Source: Anisakis pegreffii (lineage: Eukaryota > Nematoda > Chromadorea > Rhabditida > Anisakidae). From it: a stretch of 64,000 nucleotides of DNA. Each line of letters begins with the position of its first letter. Positions within the stretch are counted from its first letter, which is position 1. The DNA lies in assembly GCA_035041965.1 (NCBI GenBank), contig JAPYMA010001021.1, positions 31,959-95,958 on the forward strand, in the 5' to 3' direction. Of this stretch, positions 51,302 to 63,897 are shown in pieces. The notes below the pieces were generated by a model. It had not been told where the DNA came from, ran no database searches, and saw only the letters and a list, made by a program, of their open reading frames with translations. Position numbers and translations under genes: made by a program.

Positions 51302-54266
51302 TGTGCCTAAGCCAGAGAGCATCAGCATCTCAAGAAGATGCTACTTATTGGATGTGTGGCGGTGTGGCTGTTGTTCGTGAACAACTCACCTTTACCTTTG
51401 ACTGCAGTAGAAGCAGCAGATTACTCACTGAATTGAACTGAATGTGCTCTGATGTGCTCACTTTCATTACATAGGACGACAGACACCTGCAAAGAAAATT
51501 TTGTTATTGGAACGTTCATATTTTGTGTGTTACTAGATGAATAGAGTATTATTGCTGCGATATTGAGAATATTATAGCTGGTTGGTTAGCTATAATTAGG
51601 TTTTGTTTTGGAGTGGACATTCGAAATTTGGAGTAGTTATATTGTATAGTAGTAGTGATAAGGCAGGCGGCTTTAGGTGGTGGTTTGAAAGTAGTTTTTG
51701 AGTGCTGGCGTTGTTGTTGTTGTTCATTGAAAGGTGGTGGATTTTTTGAATGTTGGTGATAGTGACCGATTGAGTATTGATTGATCGATTGATTGATTGA
51801 TTTTATTCGATTAGTAGTGAATGGATTGTTCGGTTAAGTCAGGCTTGAGTGTTTTCATTTGGTAACACACACACTTATATATATGGACGTTTTTTTGTTG
51901 TTGTGTATGAAGAAGTGATGCTGTTTGTTTTATATGTTGTTGGTGATAATTCGTAAAAGAAATGTGAAGTTTGCAGTAGCAGAGAGTGTGGCATTATGCT
52001 GGTGGGCCTTAGAGCGGATTTAGGCCTGGAACGAGGTATGATGTGATTGGATATGGATGGATGGAGGGTGGATGTGGATATGGATATGGATGGAGTGCAT
52101 TTACTGTTGTTAACGAATGCTGAGGTGCTTTATTTATTTGTTATTTGTTTGATTTGTTACTTCTATGAATATGGTGATCGCTGCTCTTTTTATCGGTCCT
52201 ATAATGGTTCTCGTTTTGGGTGAGCCGAAATGGTTGTTGTTGTTGGTATTATTATGTTTATAATGTGCATATTGTTGCTTTCATTATTATTATTATTAAT
52301 TGTTTTGTTGTTATTATAATTATTATTACTGCTAATATAATATAATTTTTTGGTATTTATCAATAATCAGTTAATCGATGCATTCGTCCACTTATCCGTT
52401 GACTATCCGTCTAGCTGCTGCTATGTTCTGCCTTGCTGTCTTCTGCCTGCTGCTGAGCCAGCCTTGTTGTTCAAATGCGCCTTTTTTACAGCATTTTATT
52501 TGTTGGTTTACTTTTCGATGGCAACGTCGTCGTTTGTGTGTTCTTCAAATTATTACTTCTTGCTGCTACTTGCAACACTCTTGTACGTACGTACATCGTC
52601 ATCAGTTCATGCATTATTCAATAGTCAGAGAATATAAGCGACGACCGGGGGGGGGTAGTTGTTTCCGATGGATAGATACTCAGTCAGTTGCGTAGGACAG
52701 TAGAAAAGTTTTTGTAGTATAGAAAAGATGGTGTGTTATAATGTTGTTGGTGACGGCCTGAATGAGGTGAGGTATTTCAGTAGAGTAAAGGAGAGTTTTG
52801 CTGTGGTGATGGTGGTGGTGGTGGGCATTAAATAAGAAACTTATTTGGTTGTTGGTAATTTGGTTGGTGGTTGGTTGGCATTATTTTGAAAATTTTAAGA
52901 GTTGTCCTCATTTGATTGATGATTGAATTAATGAATTCGTTGATTTGTTTGGCTATTGATAATGTTTTTGATATTGCTTTTTTGTTTTTTTACGTGAAAT
53001 CATTTCTGTCTCACCACACAACGAATCTCATCGTTTTCGTTGGTCTTATGAAATTGTCATGGTCATTATAATTAGCATATGATGTGAGATCACTAGCATG
53101 TTAAGTTGAATAAGTAAGTAGCGAGTGTTCAGTTAGAGTGCTTTTATTCGTAGACGACGACGAGCATTGGCTGATACATGTAAATGGTATTGAGTTGGTG
53201 TTTATTTATTTTGGATTTGGTTTGTCTTATTGTAGGCGTTGAATTTTGTTTTGTGTCGTTGTATCATCGTTTCTTGATTCAACTTTAGTCTGATGGTATC
53301 ATGTTGTGTGCTGATTGAGATTTTTAGAGTTGCGAATTAATTCGTGCTGATGCTGCAGTATGATTGATTTGGTTGCTTTGGTTTAAATTGCTTATTAAGA
53401 TTTGATCGATGATGTCTCGTTTTCTAGAGTATTGAGTGTGCTTTCTGAGGAGGGCTCGGGTGGGGCGCTTGATTGCATGTGGATTTGTTGGTTTGTTTGT
53501 GAGAGCAGAAGCATGGAAAGATGTTGTTGTGGCAGTGGTCGTCATTTTTTGAATCTCTTCTGCATTCTGCATTGATTGATTGATTGATTGATCGCGATGA
53601 TACATAGGCTGCAGATCAGTAGAGTGAGCAGCACGTGCTTTGAAAAGGAATGAATATGATTTTTTGCTCTTGAATTTATGTATCTGTTTAAATATGAATG
53701 CTGGTGATGATGATGATGGTGATCAATGTAGCACATAACATATCCATCGTCTATCTATCTATCTATGAACGTATCTGAGTGATAACAAGTCTTATCATAA
53801 GTTTTATGATCAGTATACATTTACGTGTTTTGTATTGTTTTTAGTGTGGTGGTTATTGTTTCAGTGATTTGATTCAATAGAATGTCGTCTGTCTCTCTCG
53901 GTGCATCATTTCATTTGCGATCTTCATTTTGGTTTATGTGTTTGCTATTGAGTTGGTTCTGAGCCGTTTGTCGCCGCTATTTTTCATTCCAGAATTTTAG
54001 AGAATAATCACGCTTAGGATCGCCTCTCATCGCATCGGATATCGCTTTATCCATCAGCATTTTATTTGAGCGAGAAACATTGCTTAAAAATATTCTTCGG
54101 AAACATTTTTCATAGAATTGTAACGCCTTTTGAATACATGAAATAAGTCATGACTGGTTTGAGTGAATGGTCGATTGCTGGAGTTGAGGTTGAGGTTGAC
54201 TGGAAAGGAGAACGGAGATGAGATTCGGTGCAGTGGGCGATCTTGCTTTTCACATTATTATTGTTA

Positions 54267-54305
<39 letters not shown>

Positions 54306-54703
54306 GACTATTAATGCAATTAATTATTGTTGATGTTGCTTTTAATGTTCGTTTTGTTTTTGAAACCAATTTCATAACTGTACTGGTATTATTTGATTGC
54401 TGTTTGCATTATGATTACTGCTTTGTCTTCTATTATTATTACTATTGTTATGTTATTACCATCACTATTTTTATTATTGCTATGAATTTTATTATTATTA
54501 TTATTATTGTTATTATTATTATTATATAATGATAATTAGAATTGATGAATACATTTAAAATGGCTATTGTTATGCAAGAGTGCTTGAGAAGAGTATTACT
54601 GAGTGAATGATTTAAACATTAATGCAAAAAGAATTATTTTGTGGAGTGTTCTATGAAGTGTTATGTCGTTGTTTTTATTGCTGATAAAGTTTTGCTATTG
54701 TAA

Positions 54704-54742
<39 letters not shown>

Positions 54743-57016
54743 ATTATTTTAGTGTGAAAGGCAAAAAATAGTTTATGGTCAGGTGAATTATTAGACGGGA
54801 GAGTGAAGCTTGTTGTGGATGGGTGAGGTGAAGAGAGGAGAGTGGTTGAGGAATGGAAATAATGAGCAGTGGATAAACATAGAATCGGATTGGATGGATA
54901 CGGTGGATGGATTGGAGTGTGGATTAGGATTTGGCTTGGTGACATAATCATCAGTCGCTTAAAGAAGCTTTAGTCGGTACGTATAGAAGATGTTTAATAT
55001 ATAAGAAGGTGTACGGTAAATAGTATAAGATATATGATTTTTAACGTAAGGGTTCGTACATTTATACGTGCGTGCATCCATTGGACGGCACGAGATCATG
55101 TCATTAGACGCACATCGTTTAGATCTTCTCGGTATCGCTCTCGAAATCAAATGATCAAGACTGATCAAATGATGATCAAATAGATCAAGACAGAGCAAAC
55201 TTGTAAAATTACTTGTGAATTTTTCGCATATACAATTAGACTGTATATGAATTATACTTAACATATACATACATATACAGTAATAAGGAAATGCATCCGT
55301 TACGCTTTCAGATCGGCATTGATTCAGTGTCACTGAAATGAGATAATCCAATTGAATGATGAACAGCAATCATTTGAAACGCAAGCGAGAGGCAGCCAGC
55401 ACAAACTGGGTAATGTATTTGTATCAATATGTTTATACTTTGTAAGCAATTGATTTCATCGATCTCGTTCTATTGATACATACGAAACATATAGCGATCA
55501 GATGCGATACTTCGTTTAAATGTACAATCCAAAAAAGTGAACTCTATCGGTTTTGATGAGTTTTGCCGCGCAATCGTATTGTTGATGAAATGTTTTTTGA
55601 TGATTGGGTATAGAAGAGTATCGATATGTCGAGAGTGATTCATTTATAAGTTAGTGGTTGTCGTGTGCGGTTGGTTGATGGGTTGGTTAGTAGTTGACGT
55701 GTATACGAACGGTGATTGTTCAGTTATGACTTTTGTGTATTGGTGTGCGGTTGGTTGATGGGTTGGGCTGGTTGATGGGTGCTTTGGTACTATGATCAGA
55801 TTTGGTGATTGGGTGATGTATATGGTGGGTGATGGCAGTCAGTCGTAGGTGGATGGCAACGACTCATATCCATAGGCCATCCATATATCTTATTTTCACG
55901 TCAATTTAACCGTATGTATATATCTCGAGCAGCAGCACCACCATCAACTCATTAGGACGGCCTAAATTCTGTCAGGTGTGTGTGTGTTTGCATTGTAAAT
56001 TATTTTATGGAGTGTACATTTTTTCTTCTGTAACGTTTTCTACCTGTAATTAATTGTTTCACACAAAACAGCGCGATTGATCTCTTACCTGTGCAGATTA
56101 TCATTAATTTGTCTTTATGCATTCGGAATCTTGCTCATTATCAGTGCTTTAGCGTGCGTGCGTGCGTGCTTAAGTCTAAAGCAAACAACAAGTCAGCCAG
56201 TCAGTCCACATTGACATGAAATATAGATATTATAGATTCGAGACGAAACAGTACTGAAACGGCAGAAATTGAAGCAAAAGCATTTGAATTTTAAGATGGT
56301 CCGCCCGCACAAAATGGTAGTAAAATTTCGATTCGATTGAATGCTGAGAATCATAAGAGGCGTATGATGGCAATAGGGCGCATTGAAATGATATAACTTT
56401 ATAGTTATTTCAAATATGGATAAGAGCAGTAGCATTTAGCTTGGGAGCATAAAGATGTTTAGCTTCCAAGAGATGAGAATTAATAAATGTGCGGCGGCGG
56501 CGGCGATTAAATTCCAGAAATAAATAAATATTCATAAAGTGATATAGATATATAATGTAGCTTAGCAGCAAGCAGTACCATACGACGACGACGTTTTATT
56601 TTGATTGTGATTTGCACTTTCGCCAGCGTTTGAATCCAGTCTGTGCATTCAAATTGCTATGATTTGTCTTAGCAGCTGATAAGGTGGTCGTCGTCATCTT
56701 CTGAGTAGCTTGGTTTACAGCATTGATACTAGATTGAATTGGTAGATCAGTGCTGAGTCGGGGTCGTATTTGCCTTCTTTCTAATAGCAGCGTTTGAATT
56801 GTTCATTCAATTCATTAGCATCTACCCATGTGTGTGCTGAAGCAATAGAATACTTTGTTGATTTGTTGATTTCTGAGCAGTTGCACTCTGGAAGCATTGA
56901 CCTTTGACCTATTTGTTATGTGCTGCTATTGAATGTAGTTGTTTGTGAGTGCAGTAATGTAATATCAATTCAGAATATCAAAGTTACAACTATATCTGCG
57001 AGTAATTAATTGTAAT
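51302..57016 (+). other. No convincing gene; T+G-rich spacer with microsatellites
   Basis: This 5.7 kb after the kinase stop is strongly T+G rich on the plus strand. It presumably starts with the kinase 3' UTR. It holds (ATT)n tracts at 54,269-54,305, 54,489-54,527 and 54,706-54,740, repeated TTGATTGATTGAT runs near 51,780 and 53,575, and a GATCA cluster near 55,150. Frames of 60 to 136 codons occur on both strands but show no domain, no phase-consistent splice partners and no codon structure I trust. Confidence 0.6.
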
Positions 57017-57119
57017 ATGAGCATCGCATTGCTTAAACATCTACCGTATCTCCTTCTGCTTGATTTTGGTCAGTGCGTATTTACTGTCACCATTTCTTCA
57101 GTATTTTCATCATTAAAAT

Positions 57120-57170
<51 letters not shown>

Positions 57171-58305
57171 GTTAGTACTACTATAATTTGTTATGTAGGA
57201 GTGTGGATTACATACGCAGCTGCCGTTACAGTGCCCATCTGCGCGGGTAAAGCATACTATGAGCAGCCAATAAAGGTGCAGAGAAATTACTTTTGTTGCC
57301 TTTACCATTTCTTGTAAAGTATTATAATGTGAGTATTAGTTATTCAGTATTATTATTCGGATGAAGCTGACTTATGTGTGGGGGTGCGTGAAGGGTGCGA
57401 TGCGAGGCGTAGATGACGGTGATCTGTATGATGATTTGCAGTCGTGTATTAATGATAATATGCGAGGTGATTAGTGATTATTATTATTATTAAGTTTATG
57501 ATAATGATATAGTTGTATGATTGTACTTATGATTATTATACTTATGATTTGATAATATACTTATGAATATACTTATGATTATGATAATAGTAGGATTATA
57601 ACGATTAGTGCCGTCTTTTCAGTGGGTCACATAAAAACGGTGTTCATGTATTGTGCGGGTAGGCAGGGTGTGCTACGTGACAGCTACACTGGCCGTGCCT
57701 TGATAACGAGCTCATGCAAACAGCCAGATATATTTTGTGGACCTGAAGCACTATGCTATAACGCCACCACGTATGCGTACTGCTGCAGAGATGGCCTTCC
57801 AGATCGTATGTTTTCTAATATATTACTGTTAATAATAAGGTAGTAAGGCATACTCTTAATACTACGGCTATAGCTCAGGTTAGGTGGGTAACCGCGTTCA
57901 GGGCGAATTTAGTTGCTGTGTCATTAGGCTGAATAACCACTTTCAGTTTAGCATGAATTTTATACAGTTTTGACAGAAATGTTTAAAAGAGAATCTATTT
58001 TAAGCTGATAAAGAAGTAGACGTTGGTTTTAGTATAGGAAAGTAAAATATAGTGGAGTAGAAAGTAATCGAGAACGTAGGAGTTGACTCGGTTGGACGTA
58101 TTGTAATTAGTGTTAATTGTTAAGACAATTAATTAATTAATTAGATTGATAGCTTATTGTTAGAATGAAACGTTGATTATTGTTTCAGATCAATTGTCTG
58201 AAAAGTATTCAGCAGAGTGTAAGTTGAAGTGATTTCTTAGTTGTCTTTATAGATGTGTTCTTCATTGTTATTATTAATATTACTATTATTGTTATTATTA
58301 TTGTA

Positions 58306-58352
<47 letters not shown>

Positions 58353-59208
58353 GACAAGTATGCCTTGATTGCTGATAAGAATGTGGTGTGGTTTTTAAAG
58401 ATTCATTGGTTGAGCGAGTGAGTCCGTGCTTGAAGCAGCCAATTAAGGTGAGCTGCTGCATGCGATTATCAACAAACATGACTTATTTATGTTAATTTAT
58501 GGGCACTTTTTTAGGAGAGGAGTGGTTTTTATTTGATTTATTTGATCTGCTTGGTGGATATTTAAGAGCTGAGTGAATATTTAATTAAAGTTTTAAGTTT
58601 TTTGAAGTTTAAAGTATAAAAGTTTTTAAGTTCTTCTTCGACGATGAATCGCAGCTTTGTATTGCCTATCGAGATGGATGCGAGAAGCACGATGTGAGCT
58701 ACGCGACTTTGGATGATTGTATGCGAATGAGTCGTCTCGGTATTATTGCTTTCGCTATTGTTGAGTAGTTGGGATGGGATATGAAACTGACGTGATAGGA
58801 ACTGCTATCCTATTGGTTGTTAGTGTTGTTATAGGTGAGATTCTGGCTCATCGTATCATGCATCGTTCGTATTTTTGCCCTGATGGCTATACACCGGCAA
58901 CGATACGCTATGGAGCTGGTGGTCAGTTGGAGTATCCACTGCAAGCCGTAACGAAGTGTGAGGCAAAGCAATTCTGTGACTCAGATCAGTTGTGTATGCA
59001 ACGGGCACAGCTGGGCTATTGCTGCGTGAGAGGGCAGCCAGGTGAGAGGCAAGGCAGGCAGCCAGCCAGCCAGCTTGAGCTTGTGCACAAGATTCATCGC
59101 TTGATGAATTGGCATTTAATGAGTTAATTTTTAAGATGTGATAATTAACACTCACTGTTTTGCTATATTGAAGGTTTCCGGCGATTCGATATCAAAAAAT
59201 TGGAGTAA
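57017..59208 (+). CDS. Small secreted lustrin-Kunitz-lustrin protein
   Basis: Seven exons agree in phase and give 220 residues: 57017-57068, 57623-57805, 58189-58218, 58401-58447, 58631-58739, 58835-59041 and 59174-59208. MSIALLKHLPYLLLLDF at the start looks like a signal peptide. Two lustrin-type cysteine-rich domains, each ending in a CC pair (YAYCCRDG and GYCCVRG), flank a Kunitz-like domain with PCLKQPIKFFFD, CIAYRDGC and TLDDC. Nematode matrix and cuticle proteins often alternate these two domain types, so a secreted protease-inhibitor-like or matrix role is likely. The Kunitz domain keeps Cys II-V but lacks Cys I and VI. The last exon has a weak acceptor (ATTGAAG) but reads to a stop in the right phase. 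A 27-base optional exon may follow exon 1. Confidence 0.72.
57124..57171. repeat. (ATT)n microsatellite
   Basis: Sixteen ATT units in intron 1 of the lustrin-Kunitz gene. A similar run (58,304-58,352) lies in a later intron of the same gene. Confidence 0.95.
57220..57246 (+). other. Possible 27-base cassette exon in the lustrin-Kunitz gene
   Basis: A CGCAG acceptor and a GTAAAG donor bracket 27 bases in a phase that fits between exons 57017-57068 and 57623-57805. It would add AAVTVPICA and extend the signal peptide. Inclusion keeps the frame, so it could be constitutive, alternative or chance. Confidence 0.3.
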
Positions 59209-60243
59209 TTAATTAAGTTGATTGGATGCAATGGTGATTTACAAACGGATATTATTCTATTTCAATTCATATACGGATAATAATAATTGCTTATTATAAA
59301 GGCTCCTCCAAATATGATATAAATGGAATTGAACAGAATCGATTCTGATATGATATTATATGGAGAATATATCAGTGAATGATAACGGTATCGATACGAT
59401 TATTGATTGATTGATCACCGAGCGATCAACATTGATTTGCTCTGAAATATTTTTCGTTTTATCATCATCTTCTCACAATATCTATTATCGTTATTTATTA
59501 TCTTTTCAAGTGACAACAGATAAAGTATTCAATTGGTGATGGTTGTTTTGAAGTGTTATTTATGCTTGATGTTTTCATATGGCAGGCGATATGGCGATTA
59601 TATTAGCCGTGTGATTGAATAAGAATAATTAATTTTAATAGTATTAATTATCGTTTAAATAAGATTCTTTCGTTTGCTTCTGCTTCTGAAGAGTAAATCT
59701 ATCGCGACTAGAATCTATCACCTGTGGGCTTGAATTGCTTCTAAGCTATGATAATGGAGTTGCTTCCGCTTCGTACATCCTTCCGATTCTAACTGGTAAG
59801 TTGTTATGTTCTATGAGCGTGCTCTATATGTCTAAGATGTATTACTACTTACTACTTACTACTTATAGTTATGCATTAATCATATTTATGATGTGCTGCA
59901 TATAATGTGTATGAATTAGCAGTTTTTGAAGAGTAGCAGTAACAGCTGATTAAGTCACTTATTTAAAATGGACGTTATGATTTTGAGGTGAAAAGGTTTT
60001 TAGTGATGTTGCTTTTGATGAAGTGAGTGGTGTGGTCTGTGGCTGTGTTTGGTGTGTTGTTTTGAAGTGTTGAAGTTATTTGTATGCTTGAAATAGTTAG
60101 TTTTGTGTTGAAAGTTTGGAATAATAACAATAATAATGTTAACGATCATGATATGAGTGGATATTATCATTGGATATTAATTAGAAGTTTAGTTTAACGT
60201 GAAATATATCGGGCTTAAGGCAGTTTCAGACAGACTTGTCGTG
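59209..60243 (+). other. Intergenic region between lustrin-Kunitz and globin genes
   Basis: About 1 kb of AT-rich, T+G-rich sequence. It contains a GATCA cluster near 59,405 and a TTTCAG site at 60,224-60,229 that opens the globin first exon. I see no other gene here. Confidence 0.5.
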
Positions 60244-62354
60244 ATGTATCGTTCACTAGTCAGAAGCAGTGCAGTCGCTAACGACTCGAGCAAATCGTAT
60301 CGCTCTAAACGTCACCATCAAAGTAATCAACAACACAGCAGCAGCATCGGTCTAATAAACGCAACTGCTGATGATATCTCAACTTCTGAGAGTAATTGTA
60401 ATTGTAATAGTAATCCCAATAGTAACAGTAATAGTAGTAATGCTCAAGAGTATATTGGTTATAAAAAGCAGTACAATTATGTGAATGGTCGTCGTCGTGG
60501 TCGGTTCAATGGACTGCAGCCGTCTGAAGAAGTGCCTAAAGGAGAGGATGAAGTGGAAGTGCTGCATGCGAGTGAGATTCACCAGCAGCCGGAGCAACAG
60601 CAGCCAAGACAGTCGGCAAGTAATCTTGGCTCATCATCAGTAATTTCGTCGATGAACTGTCTCTCAGAGCTATTTCAGGCCAAAAATTGCAGGTCTGAAC
60701 AGAAGCAGATGTTAGTAAACGCTACAGATAGCAACCATAACCACAGAAATGGTACTGATTCGGATATGAGGGATAAGCGAAAGGAGTATTTGGCTGAATG
60801 CGACGATAGCTTAGAATTTGATGAAGGGGATGTTGACAGTGATGATTCGTCAGCAGTCACTTCAGAGTGTGATTCAGCAACAGTTGTGGCACGCCAAAAC
60901 AATAGAACGTTGACCATGAGCAATACAGAAAAACACGCTCCTACTCTAGCTCCTCGTCAAGCTCCTACTCCAGCTCCTCGTCAAGCTCCTACTCTAGCTC
61001 CTCGTCAAGCTCCTACTCTAGCTCCTCGTCAAGCTCCTACTCTAGCTCCTCGTCAAGCTCCTACTCTAGCTCCTCGTCAAGCTCCTACTCTAGCTCCTCT
61101 CCAAGCTGCTGCTGCTGCTGTGCCAGTTTCGGTCTCATCGACACGTCCTCCTCAGAAAGGCGCCGCCATAACGACCTCATCAGTGAATCAAACCAGATCA
61201 GACAATGTGGCCGTGGCTGCAACACGAGCACAGAGCAGCAGTAACAGTGGTATGCTACGCGGTTCATACGCAAGATCAGTGAATGTAACGGAATCGTTCT
61301 CGTCAAGTCTTGAATCACTAGAGGATAATGCAGTTGGTGAGTGCTGATTTTAAAAGCTGAATTTACTTATTGTTTGAATCAACCACTTCGTATTGTTCGT
61401 ATTGTTTACAAGTAGCTGATCGATTTACTGATCGATTCACTCGACTCTTATGAATTTTAGTTGCTAAAGTCCTCGGGCAAACCAATCGTCTCACTCCAGA
61501 ACGACGCCATATAGTGCAGGTGACCTTTAAAGAAATCGAAAAGGATTCAGTACGCAATGGAGTGCAAATTCTCGTCAGGTGAATGCATGATAATCAATTG
61601 ATGTTGATGTTGTTTAATGTCCATTTATTTTTTCTTTATAATCTGTAAATGATTTGAGTAAATTATTGGTGTGTGAAAAGCAGCTGATCAGGTCTAGTGA
61701 TCAATTGAATCAATCAATTGATCACTAGACCTGATCAGGATCAGGTCTAGTGATCAATTGAATCAATCAATTGATCACTAGACCTGATCAGGATCAGGTC
61801 TAGTGATCAATTGAATCAATCAATTGCAGTATGTTCTCAGAACATCCCCAATACAAGCTGATCTGGCCACAGTTCCGTAGCGTTCCAGATAGTTCTCTTA
61901 TGTCAGCACCAGAACTAATAAAACACGCTCGTGTTTATATGGGTGTAAGTTGTTTCATGTGCTTAAATATTAGTAGTAATAATAGTAACCTGAATATCAG
62001 TAAGAGTCGGATTTTTAGGGATTACGTAGGATAATGGATTCAGTGGATGACAATGATAAGTTGGCCGTTGTTTTGAGACTAATTGCGAAAGCACACATTA
62101 AATGGAACATCCACAAATATCATCTAATGGTGGGTGAATTGTTTTGAATTGCTAATTATAATGAGAAAGCAGTAATAATAATAATAATAATGCTGCTGCA
62201 GCATATGGCGATCCCAATCATAGATCTGGCTCAACGTAAAGGTGGAAGTGAGTTCAAGTCAGAGGATGTACACGATGCGTGGACAACGCTTTGCGATGTG
62301 ATCGCCAACCTTATCGATATATATCGTTGTCTAGAACGACGTCGTGCTCATTAA
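60244..62354 (+). CDS. Globin with long low-complexity N-terminal extension
   Basis: Exons 60244-61336, 61461-61578, 61830-61944, 62019-62129 and 62202-62354 agree in phase and give 529 residues. Residues about 370-529 form a globin fold: RLTPERRHIVQVTFKEI (A helix), FSEHPQYKLIWPQF (C-D), ELIKHARVYMG (E helix, His at or near E7) and LRLIAKAHIKWNI (F helix with the proximal His). Nematodes carry large globin families, many acting as redox or oxygen sensors in neurons. The 364-residue first exon is Ser, Asn and Gln rich, has an acidic stretch, and holds seven copies of an 8-residue APTLAPRQ repeat (24-bp DNA unit, about 60,937-61,108). A TTTCAG acceptor 14 bases before the ATG, and an open frame upstream of it, leave it possible that this exon is internal. 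I cannot match it to one C. elegans glb gene. Confidence 0.9.
61686..61826. repeat. Tandem array of 53-bp palindromic units (2.7 copies)
   Basis: Units start at 61,686, 61,739 and 61,792 (period 53). Each has 23-base arms beginning GATCAGGTCTAGTGATC that are exact inverted repeats around a 5-base centre, followed by AG. The third unit stops at its midpoint, where CAATTGCAG becomes the 3' splice site of the globin exon starting at 61,830. Confidence 0.9.
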
Positions 62355-63359
62355 TTGCATATTTTTAATGGTACTGTAACATAATCGTTCTCGATTACCT
62401 CCACCTGATTGTAAATATCGTGTGCGTTGAGTATTTATTTATTCGTTCGCCTCCTACGGATTAGTCTTACCCGGGAAAGCGGTGTTGTCGTGGACGAAGC
62501 AAGCATTGTAGTGTGTGTGGGTGCATTTTTCGGCGACAGCATCATCAATTTCGGCGATTTCGGCGACAGCATCGACACTTTCGGCGATTTCGGCGACCAA
62601 CCCAGAATGCATGCCGCCCGCAGCACATTTCACAGTAAATAAGAAATTTTATACGAGTAATTTCAATGAAAAACTGAATGGAACATGGAAAGCAATAGGT
62701 ACACCGGTCTCTAAAAATTCAGTTTAAGTATGATGAATCTCAGTAATACTAGCCGTATAATGATGACAATAATAATAATAATAATCTATAATGTAATATA
62801 CTAATTAATACTATTATTATAGTAATTGTAGTGGTGAATAATAAATACGCACAGAATGAGCAACAATTGTGATAAGAATTAAGTAAGTGAATGATAAGAG
62901 TAACAACTATTCAAGAGGAATGCGGTGGTGGCATATATTGTCTATTGAAAGCAGCACATCACATTATCTAATGAAGTGAGTATTTAATAGTGATTTGATA
63001 GGTTGTATTGAGTGTTAAGTATTTAGACGACGACGTTCGACGACGTGAGCTGCTAGAGTTGGAGGAATGAGGAATAGGTTGTAGGAAAGCATATAGGAAT
63101 TGGAATGTGCATAGGTTTAGATTTGTCGGATTTAAGGTCGGATTTAAGGTGATCGGATTTAAGGTGATCAGATTTAAGGTGATCGGATTTAAGGTGATCA
63201 AACGAGCAAATAGGACGACTGTGAACGATGGGTGGTAGGTGAGTGAATGGATAAGAATTAGGATGATAATGATATGAATAATAACAAGGTGCTACTCTAG
63301 AACGAACTATAGCAGCATTTTAAAGGATCGTTTCTGAGTAGTGCAGATTGCGTTGGAAC
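62355..63359. other. Convergent intergenic region between globin and V-ATPase genes
   Basis: About 1 kb between the globin stop and the V-ATPase stop must hold both 3' UTRs. An AATAAA at 62,840-62,845 could serve the globin mRNA. A GGCGATTTCGGCGAC tandem lies near 62,535-62,600 and a 15-bp tandem repeat at 63,123-63,200. I see no gene. Confidence 0.5.
63123..63200. repeat. GGATTTAAGGTGATC tandem repeat
   Basis: About five units of GATTTAAGGTGATC(G/A), one shortened, in the spacer between the globin and V-ATPase genes. Confidence 0.8.
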
Positions 63360-63897
63360 TCAGTTATTATCAGATACACTCGCCTTATCCAACACATCCT
63401 TGAAATAGAATGGAACAAATTGGTAGCCTAAACCCATGTAGAATTTCGACTGGAATTCAACCCTGAAACAATTAATAAGCAATTCAGAAATGCATAGGAA
63501 CATGAGTTGAGTGGAACTGGAAGGCAGTAAGTAAGTAACTGTATGAGTGGTAAGGTGACCGAACTGATCGATCAACGATGGCTAACTGATTGATCTGATG
63601 AATCAATGTGATTGAATTACTAAACGAAAATTGCTTGAAGGTGAGAAGTGAAGTGAAGTGAATTAATGAGCTTGATGGATTGATTGTATAAACGGATTGA
63701 AAGTGTCGAAGCGCCATCGACTTACCAATGAAGACGTAACGCATGCAGAAATGCCGATAGACCTTCCATGAGCACCAGAATGGATACGGTTAAAACACCG
63801 AACGCAAAGAATATACAATAGGCAGCCACATAGCCAGCAATACCGGACAGTGCAAACGCTTGCACCAACACCATGTGCCATAGCACTTCGGAGAGCT
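63360..63897 (-). CDS. V-type proton ATPase 116 kDa subunit a, C-terminal two exons
   Basis: Subunit a is the membrane stator of the V0 proton channel. Two exons, 63726-63897 and 63360-63462, join in phase and code the last membrane segments: [12 protein letters not shown], a long hydrophobic segment, then [20 protein letters not shown] and [16 protein letters not shown] before the stop TGA at 63,360. These are hallmark sequences of the subunit a C-terminus. The rest of the gene lies beyond the right edge. C. elegans has four paralogues (unc-32, vha-5, vha-6, vha-7); vha-6 is on chromosome II (from memory), which would fit the neighbours, but this fragment cannot decide. Confidence 0.93.

Noticed and set aside
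52378..52695. 105-codon frame starting with a hydrophobic stretch (possible secreted peptide)
   Set aside because: The signal-like start and dibasic sites are suggestive, but it sits in T+G-rich DNA that readily yields Leu/Phe/Cys-rich frames, probably kinase 3' UTR, with no homology I recognise.
54269..54740. Ile/Leu-rich or Asn-rich reading frames
   Set aside because: They are translations of (ATT)n and (AAT)n microsatellites.
57087..57308. Antisense frame with a signal-like start and Cys-rich segment
   Set aside because: It runs straight into a poly-Asn reading of a microsatellite and overlaps the candidate 27-base exon of the sense gene. Likely coincidence.
61686..61826. CRISPR-like array
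   Set aside because: The units are contiguous palindromes without unique spacers, inside a eukaryotic intron.
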